In this document: piece by piece, positions 25,416 through 37,900 of the stretch
Layout of the letters: every line of letters begins with the position of its first letter
How positions within the stretch are numbered: position 1 is the stretch's first letter
Source: Zonotrichia leucophrys gambelii
Lineage: Eukaryota; Chordata; Aves; Passeriformes; Passerellidae
DNA length: 64,000 nucleotides
NCBI RefSeq assembly: GCF_028769735.1
Contig: NC_088200.1
Coordinates: forward strand, 68,791,268-68,855,267
Direction of reading: 5' to 3'
Notes under the pieces: model-generated
Databases searched by the model: none
Seen by the model: only the letters and a program-made list of their open reading frames with translations
What the model was told of the DNA's origin: nothing
Position numbers and translations under genes: made by a program

Positions 25416-28400
25416 CAACCGCTTTGGATACTCGGTCTGGGAGAGCATGGAGGCTTTCATGAGGCTCTTTCTGCAAGATCCAGCCTGAGCTTCCATCAGA
25501 ACTCTCCCTGTGTTCTCTTTGCTGCAGACATGAGACAGAGGCTCTGTCTCACCCTGGGAAGGAGGATCCCACCTTATCCTTTTACAAGAAATCTGCAGAA
25601 GAAAAATTTGAAGTGAAAATGAGTCAAGATTTTCTGTCGTTTATCGCTCTTTGTGAGTGCTTGTGGGGCAGGTGCTTATGCTGCCTGGAAAGCTAAATAT
25701 GCAAGAGTGCTGTTGAAATTGCATGCTGCTTTTGTTTAATTTAAAGGTTTCCCTAAGCACAGAGCTATATTTATTTGCTGTTGTGCTGTGTGTGTAACAA
25801 CCTTCTTTAAATTACAGCCAAGCCTTACTAAAATAAGCTCACTTGACTAAAGTGAAGTTTCATCTTTTTCTCAACATCCATTCTGCTTATTTTATCATTA
25901 AAACCTCCTTTGAATTCAGACCCTACAATGGGCAGAGGGATCCTCTGTGTAAACCTGTTGCCCAGGGAGCATTTGTCAGGGGTGCTCTTTCACAGCAGGT
26001 TAGACTAAGAACAGTTGGGCAGTTTATCCTGCCTTGGGGCACTTTGGTGGACTATTTCTTACAGTTACTTAGATTCCACTTTAATTTATTTTTTTTTACC
26101 CCCCCCTGAACCCCAAACCTGTAGATTCTTAAACCAAAGACAGCTTTGCTCTGTTGGGACAGTTTATCGTGGAGCCAATCTGTGAGATACATAGATGGGA
26201 AGGCGGGACAGGGGGAAGGCTTCTACAAATAGCACAAAAATACTTCAGAAGGAAATCAGAAATCTTAGTTCGATTGGGCACACATGCACTCTGGTCTGTA
26301 CACTTGTATTGTACAGATCAGCTGTCCTCAGGAGGTACTTGCTGTCCAGCATCTTTCCAAAATACCCTCTGAAATATGCAGTTCTCTGGTGAGGTCAAGG
26401 ACAGGAGTCTGCTCAAGAGAAGCCCTGATGAGGCTTTCCAACACAGGCATGGGGCTCTTCTGTATTTTTGTATACAGCTCTATATATAACTCCCTGTATG
26501 TGGCCAGAATGAGTCCTGCAGGGCGGTGATAACATGCCCTCTGTTATCCCAGTTGCTATAGATAGCTTCCTGTGCACACCATGCAAACTGCTACTACCAC
26601 CAATTTTTTCTGATGTCTCCATGCCTTGACATCTGTTTTCAGTGTAAAGAAACTCCAGCCTCCAACAACTGAATTCTACAGAATGAGGAGCTGCTGGTGC
26701 AAGTGAGGACTGTGATGGTGGGCATCTGAAGAAAAGGTGTTAACTGCTTTAACAAGGTGAGCTTCCCTGGCCTTAAGACAAGTCCTGTCCCCTTCCCTTC
26801 TGCCAGCTCTGGTTTATCCTAGTTTTTATTAAACACAGGAATGAGGGAACAGCAGAGGCACAAGTTTACTCTGCCCAGGATGCACACTTCTCCCTGCTGA
26901 GGGGTGTTGCCAGCTCTGAGCACAAGCTGGGAATGGCGGCTATCAGTGGGAAAGCTGTTCCCCGGCCTTGTGACAGCTTCTGAGCTCAGTGGCCACCAGC
27001 ACAGACCTGGCCAGGCATCCCAGCCTGGGCTGTGCCCCAGGGGCCCTGTGCAGAGCAGCAGGAATGCTCCTGGCATGTTTCTCCTTCTGCCCCTGGATGG
27101 TCCTAACACTGCATTTCCCTTGGCCTCTACCTGTAACCCCTCCGGACTGTTGAAGGCTTTCTCAGCTCCTGTGACTGCAAGTCATGGTGCAGAAGCCACA
27201 GAAAAGGCAGGCATCACAGGTCCCTGCATAAAGCAAACACAAGCACACTGTTTCTGGCTGCAGCAGAAACCTGAGCAAACACACAGGCATCTGAGATGTT
27301 ACGCAGCATCTGTTCCCCAGGGAGAGCAGTTTCTTAAACCAAAGGCTCCACTGACTTTGGAGAGCAACAGTTCCCACAGTTTCCCTTCTATAAAAGGAAA
27401 TTAAATTCTGCAGCAGCTGTTGATATGATAGCCAGTCTGGACTGGACTCCCTCCCATCCCCTTACTGGCTGCCCAGCCTACTCCAGCTACCCACAGGCCG
27501 CTTGTCCTGTCAGAACAAGGTGCTTTTTGGTGCTTTTTGATGCTAGCTGGATTTGGGGTCAACAGGGACATAAAGAAAGATCTTTTTTTTTTTAAACAAG
27601 TAAATGCCCCAATCTCAGTCACTTCAATAAAGTTTTGTGCTCTGGAAATGCTGGAAAATGATGATTCAGGCACTTTAGGTGTGCCTTGTCTTATGGGTTG
27701 AGACAGCTCTAGCCTAAGCGCTTCTGCTCGTCTACTGCTGTCACTCAGGAACAGATTTTTCTTGTTTGCTTTAAAGTAATGGTAAAAAAAATTAAGCCAG
27801 GCTCAAATGTTCAATTTTGCCAACATTTTACACACCTCAGTGTGTAACATAAATGCAGTTCAACATAAATGCAGTAAAATTGTAATAAATGATACAATAT
27901 TCCAAACTAGTATGAGTTTGTCTATCTTTAACATCTTTGAAATCCTTGCCTGACAAGTTATTTGGGGAGGGGACTGAGAGGGGTCACTCTTGGCACACTA
28001 ACATGCATTGACTTTCCACAGCAGGGCAAGGCTGGTGTGCCTCTGTGGATTTAGTGTGCTGTAACTGAATTGGAGGGAAGCCTGTTCTGCCCAGTTAGGC
28101 TGCTGCGTCAGGGAGGCCTGATGAGAACTGCTGTACTTGTCAAGCAGTCGGAGAAGTCAAAGGAACGAAAAGAAATTTTCATGGGAATCCAGGGAGATTT
28201 CATTTCCTAGAAACTCCAGAAGAGTGTGTAAGTGCTTGTGGGCCCATGGCAGGGACTCATCATGGGAGACTGTGCTGCTGCAGCCTGTGACCCATGAGAT
28301 CCAGCAAGGCTGACAACAGGTCGCTTTGCTCAGTGGTATCTGTGGGACAGCGCCTGGAGCCACGGCTCTCTGCCTGGCTCTGCACCTCATGATGCTTTGC

Positions 28401-31400
28401 TTGCAGAGCAGCTCACAAGGGGAACCAGGCAGAGCCATGATTTGGGGGTTTGGACCCCAAATACGGCTGACCAGGAAAAAATTTATGCCCCACACTCCAC
28501 ACAACGGGACCAAGGAGTAGGAGTGTCACTGTACTCCACCCCTGGCTTTTTATTAGCACTAAAAGGAGCAATTCTCTTTGCAGTGACTCCAGACAAAGTC
28601 CCCCAAGTGACATTTCTGACCTTTTGCTCTGTGATGAACATCCCTTTATATACATAAGCCAACTTTGTCTGAGCCACTTGTTCTTTGACAGGTCACCAGT
28701 GCCTTTGTCAGCCTTGGAGGCTGTCAGAAGGAGGCTCAGCAGTGCAGTGCGGCCTGCCCAGAGGCAGCAGAGTCACTGCTCCTGCAGGCAGCTACTCCTA
28801 AATGCTGATCCCAGCTGGGTACTGGTGTTAAATGGAGCCATTGAGGTGCAGTGGGGGCTCTGGAGAGCCTCAGATGCCCAGCGGGCGCACAGGTGAAGGG
28901 GCAGGCTCGCTCTGGTGACACAGGAGGGTCACACAGCACCCTCGGGCACAGCAGGGCCTGCACCCACCTTGCTCTGTGCACAGCCAGTCTGCAGGGAGCT
29001 TAATCCACCTTCAGAGGGGATTAAAGACTTCATTAACCCATGGGTAAATGCAGGCGATGAATTTCAGTAGGAGCACAGCATGCCACTTTGAAAAAGGAAA
29101 GTTAATTCAAACCTAATCCTGGTGTAGTTAAGCTGAAAGAAAAGTGTAGGAGCCCAGCTGGCACACTTAAATCTTGAAGGCATGAATTGGACAGGCCTTG
29201 TAGAAGGGTGTAATAGTCTCTGAAGGCCAGCTGAGTCTAAAAGGCTTTCATGTCTGTGCTTTGTTCTTCAGAGCCTTCACAATTACAGACCTGCCCCTTT
29301 TGAAAAACACACAAAATTACTAAAACACACATGAAAACATTACTAAAACATACATGCATTTGCATGCAGATTTCAGCAGTGATCATCTTTCCCTTATCTT
29401 TCTCCGATTTGCATGTCTCTGATTTCTTCATTAGACACATTGTTTTAAGTAACTGAATAGAGTCAGTAAATTAATAGACTTAAGCTTGCTGTGTTTTGCT
29501 CAATTAATATTTGTTAAAACTTTAGATAGCCCAAATTCTCTTTGTATTGTCAAACTTGATTACAGTAGTTGCAACAAAAAATAGCAATTACATGATATAT
29601 TCATGGTATGCATAATTATGTACTTTATGCCTCATAAATATCTAATAACATACTCAATACATTAAATATTAATAGTGGTCTACATACTTAACCCATATTT
29701 TTTAAATGAGCTTGTTCCCAGGGGCATGTGATACTCTTCTAGTGTCACATGGGACAGGCTAGGAGGAAATCATACATAAAGATAATTTTTCAAACAGTGC
29801 AGATGCAGTTTTCTCTCTGTACTTTATTTTGTCTGCTCGTGTCTCAAAAATACTGAATGAATATATTAATAGAACTTGAACAGAGGTCTTTAAAGGGAGT
29901 AAGAAAAAAGCCTAGGGATAGGTATCTATCTCAAAAAGGTTTGAGCACAGTAGAACAAATTATTTGGCTCTAGTAGATCATGGATTTGGAATTCACTTTT
30001 TAATTTTATTACATTTGCCAAAGACTTACAGCCAGAAGAGAAACGAGAGGTACAGGCAAAGGGTGAGAATCTTTCTTCTGGCCATTACCAACCAAGTGAG
30101 TTGTGTTAGCCGCTGCTTCAGTATCTCATGTTGTTTATTTGCCATATTAAGCCCTATGTGTTTAGTGACCTTCATGTTTTTGCTGTTTTCTATTAAAGTA
30201 CATGAAAATAAATAAAACCCTATTTTGGTCTGTGATGATCAGGGATAAAAACAAGATTACTAAGGAAGTTTAGAGACATTGAAAGGGTAAAAATCAAACT
30301 CTCCAGAAGAAAGTGAAGATGTGATTTGGCAGCTGCATCATGTGAGAGATCTGGGGATCCCAGGCTAAATCTGGGTCCTGAGTGGAGTTCATTAACATGG
30401 TTGTTGGGGTGAAGGTGCAGGAGTTGGCCACCTTGTAAATAACATCAGTTAAAATGTGGAAAAGATGCAGAAACAGTTTTCTGACTGCTTTGGAAACTTT
30501 TGCTTCTCTGTTTACCTGAGAGCAGCACAGGTGGGAAAAAAATGGCAGAAAAAAATGCCCCTGTGGTGCCTAGAAAAACTAGTGATGGGATTTATTGCGG
30601 GGAGAGGTTTAGGTTTGCATGCAAGTACTCTGCTCTTTGAAATAGTTTGGTCTCATTTGTTCTGCTTGCAACACCTTTCCAGTTAACATAAGGTCTCATC
30701 TGTTCCATGGCAATTTTCTTCTGCCAGTGACAGTTCACATCTACATCACTCCCTGCAGAAGGAAGGAGTTTATATAAAATTCATAAACTATTCACATGGA
30801 TTCTCTTTCATATTACTCAAGCAGGATGCAGGCCTCAGAGAATAAAAGCAGGTCACAGTCTTTACCAGAGATGTGCACACTCTCCTTTCAGAGGTGTTTC
30901 TTCCGTGATTTCAAATGTTTGCTCACATGTACAATTCAACAGTGAAGCATTTCATGCCAAACACTGGCACAGTTTTCCACTAGTGATCTTTAACATCCCC
31001 TTTCTTGCATCTCCATTGTTCAGTGACATAGGAGTTGTCTGAGATGAAAGTACATCTACACAGATCCCTGCATCCTATACAATGAAACTGCTCTTTCTCT
31101 CCTTAATACTGAATTGTTTAGCTAGCCCTTAACCATACCACCTGCAACTGGTTTCAAACACCCTTTAAGATGATTTCCTCAAGTGGTGATGGCCAACAAG
31201 TTCAAGTGTATTTACAGGAGCACAGTGGGAGAAGACCAACCTCCCCATGGTGCTAGACAGCTACTGAGGGTGTGTGCTTGGCTGGATTCCCTGTGCCATG
31301 GAAATGGGAAAATACCTCACAGTCCTAGGGGAACAGAAAGACAAAAGCATCTGAGTGAGCTTTACCATTCAGATTTAGTTTAGAATTCAACTAAGACAGA

Positions 31401-34400
31401 GAAGGAGATCAAAGAGAAAATCTAGAGCTGTCATCATTGTCCTGGGAGAATCAACATAATTCACAGGTCAGGAAACACAAATTTCCTTTGTGTTTTCATT
31501 TGTGTACCAACATGCCACAACAGAACCTTGTGCTGCATGGCATTTCAGGATTAAAATTCAGGACCAGTTTTTCCACAGATATAAAATTATACCGAATAGT
31601 TTATATAATTTGGTAATCTGACTGGTATCCTTATTATTTTTGGAGACCTGCTTCAAGTTTAAGTAACAGAAAACAAATATGATCCTGTATGTTTCACTTT
31701 AACATAATATGATGTACTCTTAGGTAATTTCATGACAACAGAAGGTTTGATTTGATCCTGATTCCTTAGAAAGGAACCGATGTAGAACACAAAACAAAAG
31801 AAGGAAAAGCATGAAAAGCAATTTCATATCTTGTATTTATGTGGAACAGGTGAGGAGCTCCCAGCTATTTTCAACATACAGCCCACCTCAGTAAAGGTTG
31901 TGTAAAACACAGCCATCAGTTTCCAAGAGGGGTGAAAGCCCCTGGGCCACCAGCTGCAACTTGAAGCTTCCCCATCTGTCTGCAGCCTTCCAAGTGTGCA
32001 TTCCCCTGTCAGCCTTCTGCCACTTAAGGCAAAGGCTGGCACAAGCTGTCTGCTATCCAAGGAGAAGTAAACAGGGGCCCTCAGAATGGCTACAGGAATC
32101 GTTATCTTCTGCAGAAGATAGTCCCAAATTCCTAGCTAGTCTGGATATATGGAGAGAGCTTGTGTAAATGACGCTGAACTGTCCACAGGGCTCTGCTCAG
32201 GCTTGCTGGACTTGCAGAAAAAACACTTTTCTGCAGGCCTGATGGCAGAGTGCCCTGTCATGCAGGGGCCAGGATCATCCTGGCTAGAGCTGCTTGGGAG
32301 GATGCCATTGCTGAAGCTGTGAAATCAATGCAAAAGTGGTTTGTGGCTTCCTCATGCTTAACTATCACTGGCAGCCATCTGAACCTGGAGGGCTAACAGA
32401 GCTAATCCTGAAACAAAACCACTCCAGGAAGAGATCATGAAAGAACCATCAGCTTCTTCCACCTTCTCCTGTATCCTTTTTACCCTGGCTGATTTCATGA
32501 CTTGAGCTACATTTACATCTCTTTACATTTACATTTACATTTATCAATTTATGGAAGTGGGACACGAGGAGATGAAGGAAGGGGACAAGGAATCGTCCTT
32601 TTTTTTGTCCTAAGTCCTTGAATTGCAGCCCAGGCTGGCCATAAACTACAAGGTTTGGCAGAAATAGAGAAAAAAGCACACAATCCAAACGCAACTGTCA
32701 AAGAAAAACAATCATGAGACAGCAGCCAGAAATTCAGAGCACACAGTTCACAGTACTGATGTGGTTGGTGGCTGAAGAACACCAGACAGAGCTCTGATTT
32801 GGAGCAGATCCGTGGTGCATGCACAGGAGGATGCTCTTGTCTCACACTCTTTGGCTGGTGGCTGTTGGGGGTTGCTTGACCAAGAGATGACAAAGCTGCG
32901 GTGAGGCCCAGTGCAGGCGTGCCTTCCGCAGAAAGCATTCCAGGGAGTGAACAGCTTGTGCTGCGGAGCTCAAAGGGCTGTAAATTCCTCGGCTTTTCAC
33001 ACAGCCTGTCATTAAGGAGCTGTAGGGTCAAAGGTATGTTTGCTCTTGGTGCTGGTTATGGTTTGGAGATTCGCTCTGATATTGTGGTACAGCCTTCCAT
33101 GAGGCAGGAGTGCTGCTGGGGCTAGCATGGATTGCTGCAGACGGCTGCTGGGCTGGAGCAGCTTGGGAGAAGCAAGGTACTCTTTAGGCAGCCCCTTGTC
33201 CCAGCCTCAGCCAGCCCTGCCCTCTACCAGCACTCCACACTGAGACAAAGAAATTAGAGTAGTGAAAACTTCCTACATGACTGCCATTTGGTGAGCTGAA
33301 ATCAAACCAGGAAGCAAAATATCTCACACTGAATTCAATTATATATGGAGGACTGCTCAGCTGTGTAGGCGATGACATCTGACTGTCCCCAGTGCCACTG
33401 CCTATTGTTTATTCCTGGGCTGTTTGCACAAAAGCAAGAAGTGCAATGAAAGCCTGTCTATATCATAATAATGAGCTATTTGAATAATGAGTAATTTGAT
33501 AGACATAATTGTGCTATATCTATTAACAGAAAAGTCTCAAGCTATTCATGAGTCCCGTTTCCTGAGAAAGGAAGGATATACTATTTCAGTGAGTAACCTG
33601 TAGAGAGAATTTGAGATAACATTACTACTATATCAATATCTTAGGAAATGCAGCCTCTGAGGGGATACATTATACTGTTATAAAATACTCTTTGGTGTGT
33701 TTTCACCACACAGGGGTGATGTGCTCCATGGGATACCTGATAGCTACAGCGTAAGAAAGGCTTGTCACCTTCCACCCCTCAGCTTGGAAGAGGACTGGTG
33801 AGACAGCACTGGGCTGGCCATTCACCTGTGCTTCTCCCCCAGGTCTTGCAGGCAGCTGGGACCTTTGTGTTTGGGGAAGTTTGACTCCAGAACAGGAAGG
33901 AATGAGCCACTGCTGGCTGAAGCGAGCTGCAGTTCCTCCACCAGAAGGAAGGTGTATATAAGGCATGGAGTGGGGACAGGCACGGAGCACAAATGTGATG
34001 TCTGCCACGTGTCAAACACCATTCCCCAGCTGTTAAGCTGTGGAGCCCCCTTGCCCACTGTGTCTGGGTGGTTGTGCAGGGCCTCCCTCACCTGATAGCT
34101 GATCCTCATGACTGGTGTGAACATTTCAGTGGGACTGATGGTTGCTTTCATCAAGAAGAGGATGGTACTTGGGTTGCTGGGACCAGTTTTTCTGCCACAG
34201 TTGTATACAGGCATGTTGTATGCATCTCATCCCTAAAAGCTTCATCAGGCCTGGGATGAAGAAAAGACCTGACAGGAAGATTTCTTCCTGTTTGAGTTAC
34301 CCCACAAACACATCACCAGTAGAGTGCAAACACACGAGAGAGATCATCTATGCAATTATGCACATTAGTAGGTGTTCTCTTTTGAGACACGATTTGTCAT

Positions 34401-34479
34401 TTAAACAAAAGCTTAGAAGTTAAGAAAGCCAGGTGGACCCTGAGTACAAATGCATCATTCTGTTCCTCAGCATACATCC
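25416..34479. other. Intergenic, no gene recognised
   Basis: About 9 kb upstream of the TRIM36 distal CpG island. It is locally GC-richer at 26.8-27.4 kb (with a 166-codon + strand frame at 26904-27404 of no recognisable family) and 28.2-29.0 kb. A short TTTACA-type repeat lies at 32510-32543. A 130-codon minus-strand frame at 33822-34214 is discussed under findings. No RNA gene or interspersed repeat identified with confidence. Confidence 0.5.
32510..32543 (+). repeat. Short (TTTACA)n-type tandem repeat
   Basis: acatttacatctctttacat followed by three further ttacat units; about 5-6 imperfect units. Confidence 0.6.
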
Positions 34480-34842
34480 TCTAAGCCTTTGCTTTGAAAG
34501 GAGGCATGCCCACCTCGGGTGTTGCCCTGTGCGGCATGCACAGCCACCAGCCCAACGCCACAGTCTCGGTGACTGATGCAGCCTCACTCGGTTTGGACGA
34601 GACCTCCAGCAGGTGCAACTTTGTGCACTTTGGCACAGCGCCCGCACCTGGGCAGAGGCGGTGCCAGCCGCCAGCCCTGCCGGACGCTCCGGGATGAGGC
34701 GTTCTCGGCAGCATCCCGAGTCCCGTGCGCGGGTGGGCGGGCAGAGCATCCGCGGCGCCGGGGCGGCCCTTCCGCGGAGCGCCCGGCACCGGAGCCGGGC
34801 ACCAAGGGAGCGCAGGGGCGGCCCGGGAGCGATCCCGGGGCC

Positions 34843-34905
34843 ATGGAGGCGGCCGCGGACAGCGCCCGGTTCGGCTACATCCTGGAGCTGCTGCGGCGGG
34901 ACAAG
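34843..34905 (+). CDS. TRIM36: TRIM36 first coding exon 1a (distal promoter)
   Basis: The ATG at 34843 has G at -3 and G at +4, a strong start context. It encodes 21 residues, [21 protein letters not shown], in two parts: a divergent head, then FGYILELL, which matches the FGYIMEL block at the start of the mammalian long isoform. A GTACCG donor at 34906 closes a phase-0 exon that joins [10 protein letters not shown] of exon 2. It sits in a CpG island. Confidence 0.88.
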
Positions 34906-37900
34906 GTACCGGGACAGCGCGGGGCGGGCGGACAGAGCCCGGGGGAGAGACCGCTCCCTTCGCCAGCGGTTTGTCGGGTTTTCAGGGGAATGTCGGGGGA
35001 GGAATGACTCGTCTGTACAGCTAAGGTACTCTGGAGGCTCGGCTAATATTTGTCACACACTTCCGAGGCTACGGGGTGAAAACGTTGAAAAACAATTTCC
35101 ACGCGAAGTGTCCCCCAGCCCAGCCCAGCCCAGCCCAGCCCAGCCGGGCGCGCATCTGTCGCGTCCCAGCCGCGCTCCTGCTCCGTGCGCGGGGAATGCC
35201 CCGCTCCAGCGGGATGGGATGCGCCTGCCCGGGGGGATGCTGCTGCTGCTGCTGGCCACCGCCTGCGGGCAACGCTGCAGAGAGAGCTGCCTTCCCCGGA
35301 CTCCGATTCAGAGCTGGCACGTATTTTGAGGAAAACTTGTGCACGCATTTCGTAGGGGAAAAAAAAAAAAAAATAAAAAGAAAGAAAAAAGAGGAAATCC
35401 AAATTCTTGTACTGTTGAGATGCTGATATGTGTGCAACTTCTTGTACTGTTGAGATGCTGATATGTGTGCAACTTCCTGTACTGCCAAGATGATGATATG
35501 AGTGCAACTTCTTGTACTGTTGAGATGCTGATATGTGTGAAAACTAGGGAGCACCAAAGATTCAGGCACAGTGGTTTGTTTTTTTTTTTTTCAAAAAATG
35601 AAGCAGCCACAAGTTTAAACTATAGTTTAATTATTGTTTGCCACAATTATTTTTAAACTTAAGAATAATTGTGGCAAACAATGATGATATCAGAAATATT
35701 GCTTATTCCAGACTCATCCTGATGGCTTTCCAGCATATCTCCAAAGGCTGCCTTCACAGCCAGGTCTTTGTGCACATCCTTCTCCCTCTCCCTCTCCTCC
35801 ACTCCCTCTTCTAGAAGTTCTGGAACAACCTTTAGAGCAGGTGAATGAGGAGTTTCCTGGGTGATTTTCTGCTTCTCCTTTCCTGAGCATAATCATGAAA
35901 AGGAAAATTCAGTCTTGTTCTGTCCGTTTTGCACACCAAAGAAAATCATGAAGTGTTTCAGGCCAGGAACGCCTTGTGCCTGAAATGTCCCTGCAATGGG
36001 ACAGTGCTACATCTGTCCCTTATTCCACTGTTAAGCAGTTTGTACTTAATTCAGACACCCTCTGCAAGAGCATATGGCTCGATAGACAGCAGAGTTGGCA
36101 CAGTAGTGTGAAATATGCATGTTTATTACAAACAGTGCTGTTGTTTATACACAGACAATGACATTGCCAAGTCCCATCATCACAGACACTCCATGTACGT
36201 GAAGAAAAGGGGAGCAAGATCAGTTGTGTGACTCCCACAGACTTCCCATGGTGGTAGTCACTGTTGGAGCTTCTCCAGCTCCCTGCTCTGAGACCTTTTG
36301 CTCTCCACATTTTCCTTTTGCATTTTTTGAACCTTCAGACTGGGGTTTTAGATTACAGCCTCTTTGTAATTTATTGATGTTATCCAGCAGCTTGGAGGTA
36401 TTCTGCTGGGATAATTAAACTGCTTTCTCAGATGACATAAATCATGCCAGCAAAAGGACTCTTCTGCATGCTAAACTGTATTTGCTTGGGGTCAGGGTAT
36501 TGCTGCTTAGAGGTTTCAGCACTCCAGTCTTCCTGTTCCCACTTCCCCCCATCAATAAAGCTTTTCCAATAAAGCCTGGAAGCATTAACATTCTCTGAGT
36601 TAACTGCTAAGCATCTGGCTTTCACTGAACAAAGATCTATTAGAAAATCAGGACACAATAAGAATACTTTACACTTGCACACTCAGTCTCAATGCACAGG
36701 GTCCCTGCAGTACGGTGCATCAGCTCTTGAATCCTGGGCACATGACCCCTTTTGGCAAGCATGCTGTTTTTCCACTCAGCTGGCAACCTCCCTCAGACCT
36801 CTCAAACAGGGCAAATCATTATATATCACTTTTCCCCGGGGGAATGTCACTTCAAAAACCTGTTATCCCTTTTAATGATCTGTACTCATTATTCTCCTGT
36901 GACTCCCCTTCATACATACAACTTGCACATAGTACCTAGAACAGAAAGATGCATGTAGCACTTTTAGTTCCAACAAGACACTCCTTGTGCAATCCATATA
37001 TCCACAACATCTGTTTAGGCTCACTACAATACTCTCTGAGATATTCTGGGCCTCCGTGGCACCTGTCACAAATGTCACAGTAGCATCTGAGAACTCCAAA
37101 ATACCCCTGAGAGACAGATTAACAACTAACTGCGTTTTGTATCAGAGGCACTGGTGCAGAAAGAGATTGTATGACCTTCTTTCAGGATTCTGAAATCTCA
37201 GTTCAAACCACAGCAAGGACATTCATCTCTCTCAAAATGATATGTCGTTCCAGAAATGGTCTCAGGCTTCTTCCAACCCTGCCTCTTCCCCACCCTCTCC
37301 CAAATTATTCTCTGTTAAGTTTACTTTTGCAGTTGACAAAATACACTCACTCCTACCCCAGCTATTCACCCAAACTCCAATTCAAATGGGTTTACTTTCA
37401 TAGGTGTATGTTTTCTTCTTTAGAAATGCATGGGATTATCTCGTAGTATTAACTCCAGAGAATTTTTAGATCTTGTAAAAAAAACAATCATATCTGATGG
37501 GCTAAATGATACCAATGCTTGCCATCTGTTCCGTAAAACCATTTTTGAGCATTTTTCTATAAGCAGAATACAATCAATAAGCTGATATAAACCATCGGGA
37601 GTTTCAGATGGAAGCTAACAACATGCTCTATTTTTTAATCAAGGTCCTCACTTGTTTGCTTTGTTTTACCATCTTTTTCTACACTCCACATGGTGTGCAG
37701 AAACCAACAGTTTGTTGTTTAAAGGAAACAGCTTTAAAAGCTATTTTCCAGAAAAAGCATTTAGAGAAATAGATACTACTGGAAACAAGCTCTAAGCCCC
37801 ATAAGTTATGAGCATGAGAAATACATAAAAATCATTTTAAGAGCATTTTAAGTTGTGCATGCTCTCTACCTGAAACCTGTAGGTGACACTGATTTCTGTC

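Larger units (their letters stand above)
34480..35330 (+). promoter_or_regulatory. TRIM36: CpG island 1: distal TRIM36 promoter
   Basis: An abrupt rise in G+C and CpG surrounds exon 1a, in contrast to the AT-rich DNA on both sides. No clear TATA box lies close to the ATG, as usual for such promoters. It also includes a (CCCAG)n run at 35111-35145 just inside intron 1. Confidence 0.75.

Noticed and set aside
26904..27404. 166-codon + strand frame in GC-richer intergenic DNA
   Set aside because: No recognisable domain, a similar-length frame on the other strand (26819-27109), and no splice or promoter context; not called a gene.
34613..35329. 238-codon frame across CpG island 1
   Set aside because: Arg/Pro/Ala-rich composition typical of GC-rich DNA; it is out of frame with the supported exon 1a and reads through its donor.
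35404..35539. Regular repeats suggestive of a CRISPR array
   Set aside because: Units are directly abutting with no unique spacers, in a vertebrate intron; a minisatellite.
35043..35610. Overlapping minus-strand frames with repeated [13 protein letters not shown] peptides
   Set aside because: They are the translation of the 35-bp minisatellite and CpG island and have no independent support. The unit length is not a multiple of three, so the repeated peptide appears in different frames.
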